From positions 1,922,001-1,986,000 of the forward strand of contig NZ_JAIWPJ010000001.1 in assembly GCF_020515625.1 (NCBI RefSeq): a stretch of 64,000 bases of DNA, in the 5' to 3' direction. Origin of the DNA: Natrinema amylolyticum. Its GTDB lineage: Archaea > Halobacteriota > Halobacteria > Halobacteriales > Natrialbaceae. Each line of letters starts with the position of its first letter. Position 1 is the stretch's first letter. The notes under the pieces were generated by a model. That model worked only from the letters and a program-made list of their open reading frames with translations, ran no database searches and had not been told where the DNA came from. A program made the translations under genes and the position numbers. Positions 49,933-58,019 of this stretch are shown here, one piece after another.

Positions 49933-50778
49933 TTAGGCTTCGGCCTGCTCGATCCAGTCCTCGGCCTGGTCCTCCGAGATATCGGCGGCCTCGGCGACGG
50001 CCTCGGGACCGGCGCGCGTGAGGTCGTCGATCGTCGCGATGCCGGCCTCCGAGAGCTGGTCGCGGGTGTCGGCGTCGATTCCCTCGACCGATTCGAGGGT
50101 GTGCTCCGGATCGGTTTCGATCTTCGTGTGCGGCTCGTCGGTTCCCTGTACCGGGATCTCCTGGGTGACCGCCTCGGCCTGCTCCTCGAGTTGCTGCTGG
50201 AACTGCTCGACCTGTTCGGCCTGCCGTTCGAGGAGTTCCTCGACGTCACCGGTCTGGCGCTCGAGCTGGTCCTCGAGCCGATCCTGCAGCTCCTGGGTCT
50301 GGTCGAGTTGCTCGCGGAGCTGCCCCGAGAGTTCGTCGACGTTCTCGATCGTCTGGTCCTCGATGGATTCCGTCATCTCGAGGAGCTGGTCGGTCTGCTC
50401 GTCGAGCGCGTCGACGAACTCTCCGGAGAGCTCGTTGGCGGAGTCGACACCGCGCTCGAGTTCGCGCTCGAGCGCCTCGTAAACCTCCGCGTGAGTCGTT
50501 TTCAGCTGCTCGAAGGTCTCGTCGATGGTCCGGTGGGCCTCGGGGTCGTCGTCGCTCGGGAGCATCGCCGCCGTCGCGCTGAGGTAGCCGTGCGTCGCCG
50601 CCTGCGCGAGCTCGAGTTGCTGGCGCTGGAGGGACTCCTGACCTTTGAGCCCGGTCAGGGCCATCGTGTCGACATTACGTTGGGTGGCCACTCCCTGCTT
50701 GAACAGCTGCTGGCTCTGTTTGACTGCGGTTCGCTGGACGTCGAACATCGCTCGAATGGGGGAGTCTGACTGGGTCAT
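49933..50778 (-). CDS. Coiled-coil protein with C-terminal helix-hairpin-helix domain
   Basis: 281 residues. The first about 75 (MFDVQRTAVKQSQQLFKQGVATQRNVDTMALTGLKGQESLQRQQLELAQAATHGYLSA) resemble phasin-like granule proteins. A long coiled coil (about 95-215, e.g. LRDQTQ, DQTIENVDELSGQLREQLDQTQELQDRLEDQLERQTGDVEEL) follows. The end, SVEGIDADTRDQLSEAGIATIDDLTRAGPEAVAEAADISEDQAEDWIEQAEA, is a clear helix-hairpin-helix pair of the HHH_5/Rad51-N type (binds DNA non-specifically). TATA CTTATCC (rc) is about 28 nt upstream. The combination suggests DNA or nucleoid association, or a granule protein; no partner gene is adjacent. Confidence 0.78.
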   Translation of the reverse strand: MTQSDSPIRAMFDVQRTAVKQSQQLFKQGVATQRNVDTMALTGLKGQESLQRQQLELAQAATHGYLSATAAMLPSDDDPEAHRTIDETFEQLKTTHAEVYEALERELERGVDSANELSGEFVDALDEQTDQLLEMTESIEDQTIENVDELSGQLREQLDQTQELQDRLEDQLERQTGDVEELLERQAEQVEQFQQQLEEQAEAVTQEIPVQGTDEPHTKIETDPEHTLESVEGIDADTRDQLSEAGIATIDDLTRAGPEAVAEAADISEDQAEDWIEQAEA

Positions 50779-50974
50779 GTGTTCGGCTAGTGGTCCGACT
50801 CGACACGGGATAAGTGATGGGCTTGCAAACCATTAGATGGTATCTGGTGGTCTCAATAGGTCCGATAATCTGAACGCTTCCCGCTCCGATTCGGGCCGGC
50901 CGATTGCCGCTCGAGAGAGACTGTCACGAGCATCGTGATCCGGTATTATGGACGCATTCGTCGTCCGTCAACAT

Positions 50975-51493
50975 ATGGACGACAGCAGACGCTACGAGTT
51001 CGAGGGGGATCGACCGACGATCGACGACGCGGCGCGGGTGAGCCGAGAGGCGACTCTCGTCGGCGACGTCGAGATCGGCGCTGACGCGAGCGTCTGGCCC
51101 GGCGTCGTCTGCCGCGGCGACATCGGTCCCGTCCGCATCGGTCGAGAGACGCACGTCGGGGACAACGCCACGATTCACGCGTCGCGACTCGCCGACGAAG
51201 TGATGGTCGGCCACGGGGCCGTCCTCAACGAGACGACCGTCGAGGAGCGGGCGCTGGTCGGATTCAACGCGACGATCAACACCGACGTGACGATCGGGAG
51301 CGGGAGCATCGTCGCCGCCGGGACCGTCGTCCCCGACGAGTACGCCATCCCGCCGGAGTCGTTCGTCCGCGGCGTTCCCGCCGAGATCACGCCCCTCGAG
51401 GAGACGGGGATCGACGCGGGGGAAATCCTCGACGAGTTCGCCGCGGGCGAGTACACGAACCTGGCACAGCGCCACGAGGAGTTGTTCGAGTGA
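50975..51493 (+). CDS. Gamma-carbonic-anhydrase-like left-handed beta-helix protein
   Basis: 172 residues. Hexapeptide repeats of the left-handed beta-helix fold are clear (GDVEIGADASVWPGVVCRGDIGPVRIGRETHVGDNATIHASRLADEVMVGHGAVLNETTVEERALVGFNATINTDVTIGSGSIVAAGTVV). The first two zinc His are present (TIHAS, VGHGAVL), but the third, in the usual GHxxxxH, is Asn (GHGAVLNET). So carbonic anhydrase activity is doubtful; it may be a relative of unknown activity, or a scaffold. TATA-like TATTA is about 29 nt before ATG 50975, which fits a leaderless start; an upstream in-frame ATG at 50948 is less likely. Confidence 0.82.
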   Translation: MDDSRRYEFEGDRPTIDDAARVSREATLVGDVEIGADASVWPGVVCRGDIGPVRIGRETHVGDNATIHASRLADEVMVGHGAVLNETTVEERALVGFNATINTDVTIGSGSIVAAGTVVPDEYAIPPESFVRGVPAEITPLEETGIDAGEILDEFAAGEYTNLAQRHEELFE

Positions 51494-51609
51494 CTATCGC
51501 GGGCAGTCGCGGGCGGCAGTGAGACCGGCGCGACGGTGGTCGAGAGCGGAGACGCTAGTCCGATTACGACCCTCCTGTGAGAATAACGGACCTTTCCGTG
51601 GACGGCGGC

Positions 51610-52140
51610 TTACCGATTCGAACCGAACTCGAAGATCTCGCGGTAGAGACTCTCGGCGACCCGGTCGATGTTCGCCGCCGCCTCGCTGGCGGCCATCGTG
51701 TCGCCGATCCCCCGCCACTCGACGGACAAGCGAGCGATCGGAACCAGTGCGATGCCGCCGATGACGATTTCGCCTTCGGGGGTGTGGACGCGCCACTCCG
51801 TCTGCATCCCGTTCGAGGATCGGGTGACGGCCTCGATCTCCCCGCCGGCCGCGCTCCACCGCTCGACGAGGTCGTCGGTGAGCCGCCGGAGCTTCCGTTC
51901 GCCGAGCAGATGGCAGGCGACGCCGCCGCCCGCCAGCAGCGCGAACGCGGCGGCCGCCATCGGCAGGCCGCCGTAGGGGACGTTTATCGACGCGGCGAGG
52001 CCGGCCGTCACGACGACCAGCCCGAGGACGCGCGCGTCGACTGCGTTCGGCACCGTGCCGTTCCAAGCCGTCGATGCGCTCTGGGACGGCTGCTCGAGTT
52101 GCATATCGACTACACGTCGCGGTGACGTCCGGGTAGCCAT
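51610..52140 (-). CDS. Haloarchaeal membrane protein of unknown function
   Basis: 176 residues with two membrane segments at about 36-54 and 58-78, preceded by a basic-to-acidic N-terminus and followed by a soluble, mixed-strand C-terminal domain (DLVERWSAAGGEIEAVTRSSNGMQTEWRVHTPEGEIVIGGIALVPIARLSVEWRGIG). ACATAAAG (rc, about 52161-52168) is a TATA box about 25 nt before the start 52140, fitting a leaderless message. ATG 52104 is in frame but lacks such a site. No family is recognised. Confidence 0.68.
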   Translation of the reverse strand: MATRTSPRRVVDMQLEQPSQSASTAWNGTVPNAVDARVLGLVVVTAGLAASINVPYGGLPMAAAAFALLAGGGVACHLLGERKLRRLTDDLVERWSAAGGEIEAVTRSSNGMQTEWRVHTPEGEIVIGGIALVPIARLSVEWRGIGDTMAASEAAANIDRVAESLYREIFEFGSNR

Positions 52141-52181
52141 TGGCCTGTCCCACTGCCGGCTTTATGTACTCGTTCCGGCGT

Positions 52182-53309
52182 TCACTCGTCCTCGAGTAAC
52201 GCGTCGTCGCCGTGGCGCTCCCGCAACTCGGCGAGGGACTCGCGCTGGTCCTCGAGTCGCGGGGTCGGCTCGGCGTACGTGTACTCGAACATCTCGCTGG
52301 GATCGCCTACGACGCCCTCGGCGCGGTCGACCAGCGTCTCGAGCGTGTCCTCGATCTCGGTCTCGATCGCCTCGATCCGGTCGTCGTCGAGGACGCCCTC
52401 GGTTCGCAGATAGGACTCGAAGCGGTCGATGGGGTCTCGCTCTCGCCACTGCTCGACCGCCTCGTCGTCCCGATAGACGCTGGGGTCGTCCGCCGTCGTG
52501 TGCGCACCGTAGCGGTACTGGACCGCCTCGATCAGCGTCGGCCGCAACCTGTCGCCGTCGGCATCGAGGGCCTTCTTTCGGGCCGCGTCCGTGACGACGT
52601 AGGTCGCGAGCGGGTCCATGCCGTCGACCTGGACGCCCTCGAAGCCGTAGGCGCTCGCCTTCTGTGCGATGGTCGCGCTCGCGGTCTGCCGTTCTCGCGG
52701 GATCGAGATGGCCCACTGATTGTTGTTACAGAAGAAAACGTTCGGCGTGTCGAAGACGCCCGCGAAGTTCAACGCCTCGTGGAAGTCCCCCTCGGAGGTC
52801 GAACCGTCGCCGAAGTGGACGACGCTCACGCGCTCGTCGCCGTTCAACTTCGCCGCCCACGCCCAGCCGACCGCGTGGGGGAGGTGGCTGGCGATCGAGA
52901 TGTTCAGCGGGAAGACGTCGATGTCGGCCAGCGCGGCGTTGCCATCCTCGTGGCCCATCCAGTAGAGCAGATACTCCCAGGGGAGTCCCCGCGCGACCAG
53001 CGCGCCGTGTTCCCGGTACTGAAAGGAGAGCACGTCGTCGTCGGCCAGCGCGTACGTCGACCCGATCTGGGACCCCTCCTGACCCGCCAGCGAGGAGTAC
53101 GTTCCGAGCCGGCCCTGCCGCTGGAGACTGATCATCCGCTCGTCGAATCGCCGCGAGAACCGCATGTCCCGGTACATCGACCGCAGCGTCTCCGCCTCGA
53201 GGGCCGGCTCCAGCTCGGGGGCGACGACGGTCCCGTCGGCGTCGAGGACCCGAATCCGATCGTCCGGCGCTCGATCGAACAGTTCGCGCTCGAGGACGTC
53301 TCCTGACAT
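52182..53309 (-). CDS. 2-oxoacid dehydrogenase E1 component, alpha subunit (pyruvate or branched-chain)
   Basis: 375 residues from ATG 53309. Thiamine-diphosphate site: GDGSTSEGDFHEALNFAGVFDTPNVFFCNNNQWAIS (about 165-200, the GDG..N motif). RYGAHTTADDPSVYRDDEAVEQWRERDPIDRF is a typical E1 alpha C-terminal block. Oxidative decarboxylation of pyruvate or a branched-chain 2-oxoacid. The E1 beta, E2 and E3 genes are not adjacent, so this is an isolated paralogue. TATA ATATAAC (rc context 53333-53340) is about 26 nt upstream, and hairpin element copy 2 abuts it upstream. Confidence 0.9.
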   Translation of the reverse strand: MSGDVLERELFDRAPDDRIRVLDADGTVVAPELEPALEAETLRSMYRDMRFSRRFDERMISLQRQGRLGTYSSLAGQEGSQIGSTYALADDDVLSFQYREHGALVARGLPWEYLLYWMGHEDGNAALADIDVFPLNISIASHLPHAVGWAWAAKLNGDERVSVVHFGDGSTSEGDFHEALNFAGVFDTPNVFFCNNNQWAISIPRERQTASATIAQKASAYGFEGVQVDGMDPLATYVVTDAARKKALDADGDRLRPTLIEAVQYRYGAHTTADDPSVYRDDEAVEQWRERDPIDRFESYLRTEGVLDDDRIEAIETEIEDTLETLVDRAEGVVGDPSEMFEYTYAEPTPRLEDQRESLAELRERHGDDALLEDE

Positions 53310-53341
53310 GGATTGATCCTCGGGGTCGGCGCATATAACGG

Positions 53342-53424
53342 TATAGGAGCCACTGAAGTCAATGAACACCCAATCGCGTGCCACCGTTGCGATCGGTGTG
53401 TGAATCGTTTCCGTGGCTGCTATC
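53342..53424. repeat. 84-bp hairpin element, copy 2 (MITE-like)
   Basis: Terminal inverted repeats: ATAGGAGCCACTGAA at 53343-53357 and its partner at 53409-53423, whose reverse complement is ATAGCAGCCACGGAA (13 of 15 match). GTCAATGAACACC and GGTGTGTGAATCG form the inner arms, as in copy 1 (10820-10903). The left end abuts the TATA region of the minus-strand E1 alpha gene, so it could also influence that promoter. About one quarter of positions differ from copy 1 but the arms remain complementary. Confidence 0.68.
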
Positions 53425-53579
53425 TCTCCGAACATCTGATTAGCGGGGCTCAGCGCCGACGGCGTATACTGCCGTCCGCCAGCGTCCTACCCTCCTCATT
53501 CACTCACTTAATCAAAAACTCATCTCAGCGTGAAGATCTCTCGACTTCAAGGAGGCTGCCGGCCGAGTATAGTGTGTAA

Positions 53580-53891
53580 ATGTCGGAAATGAATGGATTC
53601 TTATTCGAGGTGTTGGCGGCCGAACAACGGCGACGCATCCTGTTCGCGCTCGTCGATCACAGTTCAGACGACGAGTCGCCGGTCTCCGTCGATGAGCCGC
53701 CGGATGCGACCGGCGGTGATACTACGGCCCACATCAAACGGTACCACGTCCACCTCCCCAAACTAGACGACTACGGCTTTATCGAGTGGGATCGGCGCAC
53801 CAACACTGTGAGACCGGGGAACCGTTTCGCGGAAGTGAGACCGATTCTGGAACTGTGTCGCGAGCGAGAAGACGAGCTCTCGGTTACGTGA
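53580..53891 (+). CDS. DUF7344 winged-helix protein
   Basis: 103 residues: MNGFLFEVLAAEQRRRILFALVDHSSDDESPVSVDEPPDATGGDTTAHIKRYHVHLPKLDDYGFIEWDRRTNTVRPGNRFAEVRPILELCRERED. The FEVLAAEQRRRIL opening and YHVHLPKLDDYGFIEWDRRTNTV block are the DUF7344 helix-turn-helix and wing; a paralogue is at 25964. It is likely a DNA-binding regulator. A TATA-like element GTATAGTG lies only about 13 nt upstream, so the promoter is unclear. Confidence 0.85.
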   Translation: MSEMNGFLFEVLAAEQRRRILFALVDHSSDDESPVSVDEPPDATGGDTTAHIKRYHVHLPKLDDYGFIEWDRRTNTVRPGNRFAEVRPILELCREREDELSVT

Positions 53892-54138
53892 ATAGAAGCG
53901 ACGAAACCGGATCGATTGTCTCGAAAACAGCGAGCCCCGTCGTGGTTGGGCCAAACAGGGCTCGCCACTCACTCATACCGAACCGATACCCAAGTAGCTT
54001 GTGTGATAATCTGAGTGAAATCCTCTCAGACGGAGAGGGTCCCGAAATGCGACTCGTGACAGGGGACTAATACACGAATCCTTTTCCATCCACACGTCCT
54101 ATTTTGGGTGTTCGGACATCCGAATTCGTGGTTGGGCC

Positions 54139-54954
54139 ATGACAAAGGAAGACACTACCAGAGAGGCGATTAGCCTGTTGCAGGACCTCGGGCTACAGGA
54201 GTACGAAGCGCGCTGCTTTATGGCGCTGAACAAACTTCCCAGTGGAACGGCAAAGGAGATACACGAGATCTCCGACGTCCCGCGGACGAGAGTGTACGAC
54301 GCCATTCGCGTCCTCGAGTCCCAGGGACTGGTCGAAGTGCAGCACACGAGTCCGCAGGTGTACCGCGCCGTCGACATCGACGAGGCGACGCAGACCCTTC
54401 GACAGAAGTACGACAACCGGATCGAAACGCTCGAGACGCATCTCAAGAACACGGAGGTTCAGGACGTCGAGGAGAACGAACACGTCCAGGAGGTCTGGTC
54501 GCTCACCGGTCACGAAGCGATCGAGTCGCGAACGATCGAACTCATCGACGAGGCGGAGTCCGAGATCGCGTTCCTCGTCGTCGACGAGGACATTCTGTCC
54601 GAGACGCTGTTCGACGGCCTGCAGGAGGCGGTCGATCGAGAGCTCTCGATGATTCTGGGCGGGCAGACGGACGCGATCACGGCGGCGCTCGGGACGGAAC
54701 TGCCCAATACCCGCGTGTTCGAGACCGGTCTCGACTGGCTCACCGGAATCGAGAGCGACGACGAAGTCGCGATCAGTCGGATCCTGCTCGTCGACCGGGA
54801 GACGCTGCTGATCGGATCCTACTATCCGAACGCCGCCGGTGGGAACGCGAAAGAGCAAGCGATCTTCGCCCGCGGCCTCGAGAACGGGATCGTCGTGTTG
54901 CTCCGCCGATTAGTGACGGCGGGATTACCCGCGATAAAGGACCCCGGGAGCTGA
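54139..54954 (+). CDS. TrmB-family transcriptional regulator
   Basis: 271 residues. N-terminal winged helix (SLLQDLGLQEYEARCFMALNKLPSGTAKEIHEISDVPRTRVYDAIRVLESQGLVEVQHTSPQVYRAVDIDEA, about 12-83) in the TrmB form, with LGLQEYEAR being the family's first helix. A coiled linker and C-terminal ligand-binding domain (TIELIDEAESEIAFLVVDEDILSETLFDGLQEAVDRELSMILGG) follow. TrmB regulators respond to sugars in Thermococcales and to metabolism in haloarchaea; the closest role is not decidable here. It follows no partner gene. Confidence 0.9.
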   Translation: MTKEDTTREAISLLQDLGLQEYEARCFMALNKLPSGTAKEIHEISDVPRTRVYDAIRVLESQGLVEVQHTSPQVYRAVDIDEATQTLRQKYDNRIETLETHLKNTEVQDVEENEHVQEVWSLTGHEAIESRTIELIDEAESEIAFLVVDEDILSETLFDGLQEAVDRELSMILGGQTDAITAALGTELPNTRVFETGLDWLTGIESDDEVAISRILLVDRETLLIGSYYPNAAGGNAKEQAIFARGLENGIVVLLRRLVTAGLPAIKDPGS

Positions 54955-55008
54955 CGCCGATTTCTCGACGGTCACTCGACGGGAGCCACAGACCGACCGA
55001 TACGCACC

Positions 55009-56100
55009 CTACTGATAGTCTGGCAGCCGATCGGACCGGTCCGATCCGTCGACGAACGGCAGTTCGGTGCGAGTCGTAGCCACCTCTTCGCCGTCGACTC
55101 GAACCGTCAGCTCGTCGCTGTCGAGGTCGTAGTCGACGATCGCGAGCGCGATGACGTCCCCGAGCATCGGGCTCTGGCCGGCGCGGGTCACCTCGCCGAC
55201 CGACGCATCGCCGTCGAAGACGGCCGCGCCGGATTCGGGCACGGCCTCGCCCTCGAGGGTGAGTCCGACGAGTCGACGGCTCGGCTGGCCGCGGTTCTCG
55301 ACGCGGGAGACGACCTCCTGGCCGACGTAACAGCCCTTCTCGAAGTCCAGTGCGTTCCGTAGGCCGAGCACGTTCGGGAGCGTCCCCTCGAGTTCGGTGT
55401 GGAACAGCGGCGATCCGGCCTCGAGCGCGAGGCTCTCGACGGTCCGGTAGCCGAAGGGAGCGGCGTTCAGCCCCTGATTGAGTAGCGTATCGTGGACGGC
55501 AGCGGCGTCGTCGGCCGCACAGATCACTTCGTAGCTCTCCTCGCCGGTGAGCGCGTCGGTCCGGATGACGGAGACGCCCTCGTCGCCCATCGTCCCGCGG
55601 ACGAAGGAGTACCGCTCGTCGGGCGAGCCGGCACCGTTGAGAACGCTCGCGACCTTCTCGGTCGCCTGCGGGCCGTGAATGCCGAAGATCGCGTAGTCGT
55701 CGGTCGCGACGCGGATGTCGACGTCCTGAATGAACACCTTCTCGGCCCACTCCTCGGCGAGGGGCTCGGCGGTCTCGGGTTGAGTGAAGAGCAGGAGCCG
55801 CTCGCCCGCGTTATAGATGTAGAGTTCTACATCGATCCCGCCCTGGGGATCGAGCACGAGCGCGTAACACCCCTTCCCGTCCGCCGCTGGGACGCGGTTC
55901 GAGACGACGTTATCGACGTATTCGACGCGGTCGTCACCCTCCACGACGATCACGCCGTAGGCCTGCTCGAGCAGGCCGACGCCGTTGCGAACCGCTCGAT
56001 GGGTGCGCTCCGGCCGTCCGTAGTGTTCGACGATCCGTCGGTCAGCGCGCTCGCCGAACGTGGCACCGTGATCCTCGTGGATAGACTCGATGACGGTCAT
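55009..56100 (-). CDS. YgfZ/GcvT-type folate-binding protein
   Basis: 363 residues. It combines a GcvT-fold N-terminal part (HYGRPERTHRAVRNGVGLLEQAYGVIVVEGDDRVEYVDNVVSNRVPAADGKGCYALVLDPQGGIDVELYIYNAGERLLLF) with the YgfZ motif ALDFEKGCYVGQEVVSRVENRG (about 262-283, K-G-C-Y-x-G-Q-E). The second, KGCYVGQE, is the YgfZ (IBA57) signature, a tetrahydrofolate-binding protein that supports iron-sulfur enzyme maturation. It is often annotated as aminomethyltransferase, but the glycine-cleavage partners are absent here. Confidence 0.87.
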   Translation of the reverse strand: MTVIESIHEDHGATFGERADRRIVEHYGRPERTHRAVRNGVGLLEQAYGVIVVEGDDRVEYVDNVVSNRVPAADGKGCYALVLDPQGGIDVELYIYNAGERLLLFTQPETAEPLAEEWAEKVFIQDVDIRVATDDYAIFGIHGPQATEKVASVLNGAGSPDERYSFVRGTMGDEGVSVIRTDALTGEESYEVICAADDAAAVHDTLLNQGLNAAPFGYRTVESLALEAGSPLFHTELEGTLPNVLGLRNALDFEKGCYVGQEVVSRVENRGQPSRRLVGLTLEGEAVPESGAAVFDGDASVGEVTRAGQSPMLGDVIALAIVDYDLDSDELTVRVDGEEVATTRTELPFVDGSDRSDRLPDYQ

Positions 56101-56139
56101 GCGTATCCCCTGGGGCCTGAGCGTATCAGGCGTTTCGAT

Positions 56140-56436
56140 TCAAAAAGGCAGTCGCTCGCGGAGCCAGTCCCCGATCGATTGCTCCTCCTCACCCTCGGTC
56201 GGAGTATCGGGAACCACGCGCTCGGCGGGCTTGATCACCGTCTCCGAACCCGAGTCGACGACGATCAGGTCGTCTTCCTTCAGCGTCGAGAGGGCGTCCT
56301 CGAGTTCGTCGATGTCGACCTCGACGGCCGCGCGAAGCTCGAAGACGGTCATCCCGTCGTCGGCGCGGTCGACCAGCGCGTCGAGTACCGCCACCTCCGT
56401 CCCCTCACGGTTCCGGTACTCCCGCTTTGCTCTCAT
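56140..56436 (-). CDS. Small haloarchaeal winged-helix-like protein (DUF6432-like)
   Basis: 98 residues from ATG 56436. MRAKREYRNREGTEVAVLDALVDRADDGMTVFELRAAVEVDIDELEDALSTLKEDDLIVVDSGSETVIKPAERVVP reads as a compact winged helix, consistent with the haloarchaeal DUF6432 family (from memory). A four-codon longer start, ATG 56448, is also possible. It has its own short gap (39 nt) before the YgfZ-like gene and may share a transcript. A role in gene control is likely, not shown. Confidence 0.76.
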   Translation of the reverse strand: MRAKREYRNREGTEVAVLDALVDRADDGMTVFELRAAVEVDIDELEDALSTLKEDDLIVVDSGSETVIKPAERVVPDTPTEGEEEQSIGDWLRERLPF

Positions 56437-56643
56437 CTGTCTCTTCATTCGACCACCCGGGATTTGACGTTTGTCGTTCCATCCACGCTGTGCGATCCCT
56501 GTTTCCCCGCTCCCGATACCGACCGGACGGGCCGTCACCTGTATCCGTCGCGACGTCGCCGATCGGATCGCTCGCGTTACTGTCACAAATCCGTGACTAT
56601 CAGGCAGTACGTTTTTTGTGTGCTGGGTCGGTACGGTGGGACA

Positions 56644-57798
56644 ATGGCCCTGCGATGTTCGCTGCTCGGACACGACTTCGGTGAGTCCGAAGTCGAACGC
56701 GAGCGCGAAGAACGGGGGAGCGAAGTCGTCGTTACCGTCCAGGAGTACGAGGAGTGTCTCCGCTGTGGCGAGCGATCCGTCATCAGCGAGAACACCGAAG
56801 TGACCAGCCTCACCGCTGGGACGGCCGCCGACTCGTCCCCCGACGAGCCCGCTACCGAACCGCCCGAACCATCACTCGAGTCCGACGCCGCCGAGACGGC
56901 GCCCGCCTCGGATCCCGAATTCGTCGACACGGGCGATATCGCCGAGACGGCCGACGGCGACGACGCCGAACTCATCGACGCCGACGACGCCGAACTCATC
57001 GACGCCGACGACGCCGAACTCATCGACGCCGACGACGCCGAACTCATCGACGCCGACGACACCGCGTCGGACGCGCTCGAGACGGAGACGCCGGCGTCGG
57101 AGCCGTCCCCGAATCCGACGGCGAGCCCACCCGATTCGAACCCGGAGGCGGCGACCACTGGGACGCCGGCCGGTGTCGACGCCGACGGCGACGCGGACGA
57201 TATCGATCTCCCGACTGACGAAAACGGCGACCCCGTCACCGACGACGGCGAGATTCTCGAGGACGAGCCCTCGACCGACCGGGACCAGGACCGCGACCAC
57301 GGCGAGTGGCCCGACTCGGACGACGTCGGCCCGCCGGTCGACGAATCCGACCCGACCGACTGGCCGGACGAGCCGGCCGACGACGAGCTGGCGGCCGACA
57401 CTGACGGTCCCGATCCGAACGCGATCGACGATGACGCCGTCCTCCTCGAGAGCGACGGCTCCGAGGGAAGCGTCGAAACCGGTAACGACGGCAGTCTCGA
57501 CGGTGCGACTGCGGCCGCGACCGACGCTCGGTCGGTGACCGCCGATTCCCCGGCCGATGCCCGGAGCGATTCCGCGCCCACGACCGATTCCGACCCCGGT
57601 CCGGAGACCGGGATCGAGCGCGCTGCGGCCGCGCCGACGCCCGCCGAGAGCGGCGACGCGCCCGACGACGACGTCCCGACCGAGTTCCACTGTCCCCGGT
57701 GTGACTATGTCGCCGCCGGCGATCGCGGATCGCTTCGCAGCGGCGACATCTGTCCCGACTGCCGGAAGGGATACTTGAGCGAGCGCGAGCGACGGTAG
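56644..57798 (+). CDS. Asp-rich protein with N- and C-terminal zinc fingers and an octapeptide repeat
   Basis: 384 residues from ATG 56644. The N-terminus (MALRCSLLGHDFGESEVERE...ECLRCGERSVI) has a CxxC-type knuckle; the C-terminus (FHCPRCDYVAAGDRGSLRSGDICPDCRKGYL) is a zinc ribbon with two CxxC pairs. Between them lies about 300 residues of low-complexity Asp/Glu/Ala/Pro/Ser sequence, probably disordered. Residues 106-137 are four identical copies of DDAELIDA, encoded by four perfect 24-bp DNA units (56959-57054). No known enzyme domain. The perfect copies point to recent slippage. The N-terminal knuckle is shared with other haloarchaeal proteins I recall. Confidence 0.78.
   Translation: MALRCSLLGHDFGESEVEREREERGSEVVVTVQEYEECLRCGERSVISENTEVTSLTAGTAADSSPDEPATEPPEPSLESDAAETAPASDPEFVDTGDIAETADGDDAELIDADDAELIDADDAELIDADDAELIDADDTASDALETETPASEPSPNPTASPPDSNPEAATTGTPAGVDADGDADDIDLPTDENGDPVTDDGEILEDEPSTDRDQDRDHGEWPDSDDVGPPVDESDPTDWPDEPADDELAADTDGPDPNAIDDDAVLLESDGSEGSVETGNDGSLDGATAAATDARSVTADSPADARSDSAPTTDSDPGPETGIERAAAAPTPAESGDAPDDDVPTEFHCPRCDYVAAGDRGSLRSGDICPDCRKGYLSERERR
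56959..57054 (+). repeat. Perfect 24-bp tandem repeat, four copies, in frame
   Basis: Four identical 24-bp units at 56959-56982, 56983-57006, 57007-57030 and 57031-57054. Each encodes DDAELIDA and the unit length is a multiple of three, so gain or loss of units preserves the reading frame. Identity at third codon positions means recent duplication or gene conversion rather than selection for the peptide alone. Confidence 0.9.
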
Positions 57799-58019
57799 GA
57801 GCCGGTGGGGACGCGGTCGCCGGCCCCGCACGTTCTCTGTGCGATCTCCGCGCGTTCGACCGTTCTCCGGAGCCCCACTCTCCGAAACGCCCGCTCGCTG
57901 CCGATCCGACCCCCACCGCCAGCGGTCGGCATCGGCGGTCTCCGCGCTCGAGGACCCATCAGACACCCGAAACGTCGGCTATGAAAAGAGGTAAACACTC
58001 CGCCGTGTTTCTTCGAGCC

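Noticed and set aside
55492-56643. Upstream extension of the Asp-rich zinc-finger gene
   Set aside because: The frame is open through the antisense of the YgfZ-like gene; the ATG at 56644 is the first with the zinc-finger N-terminus.
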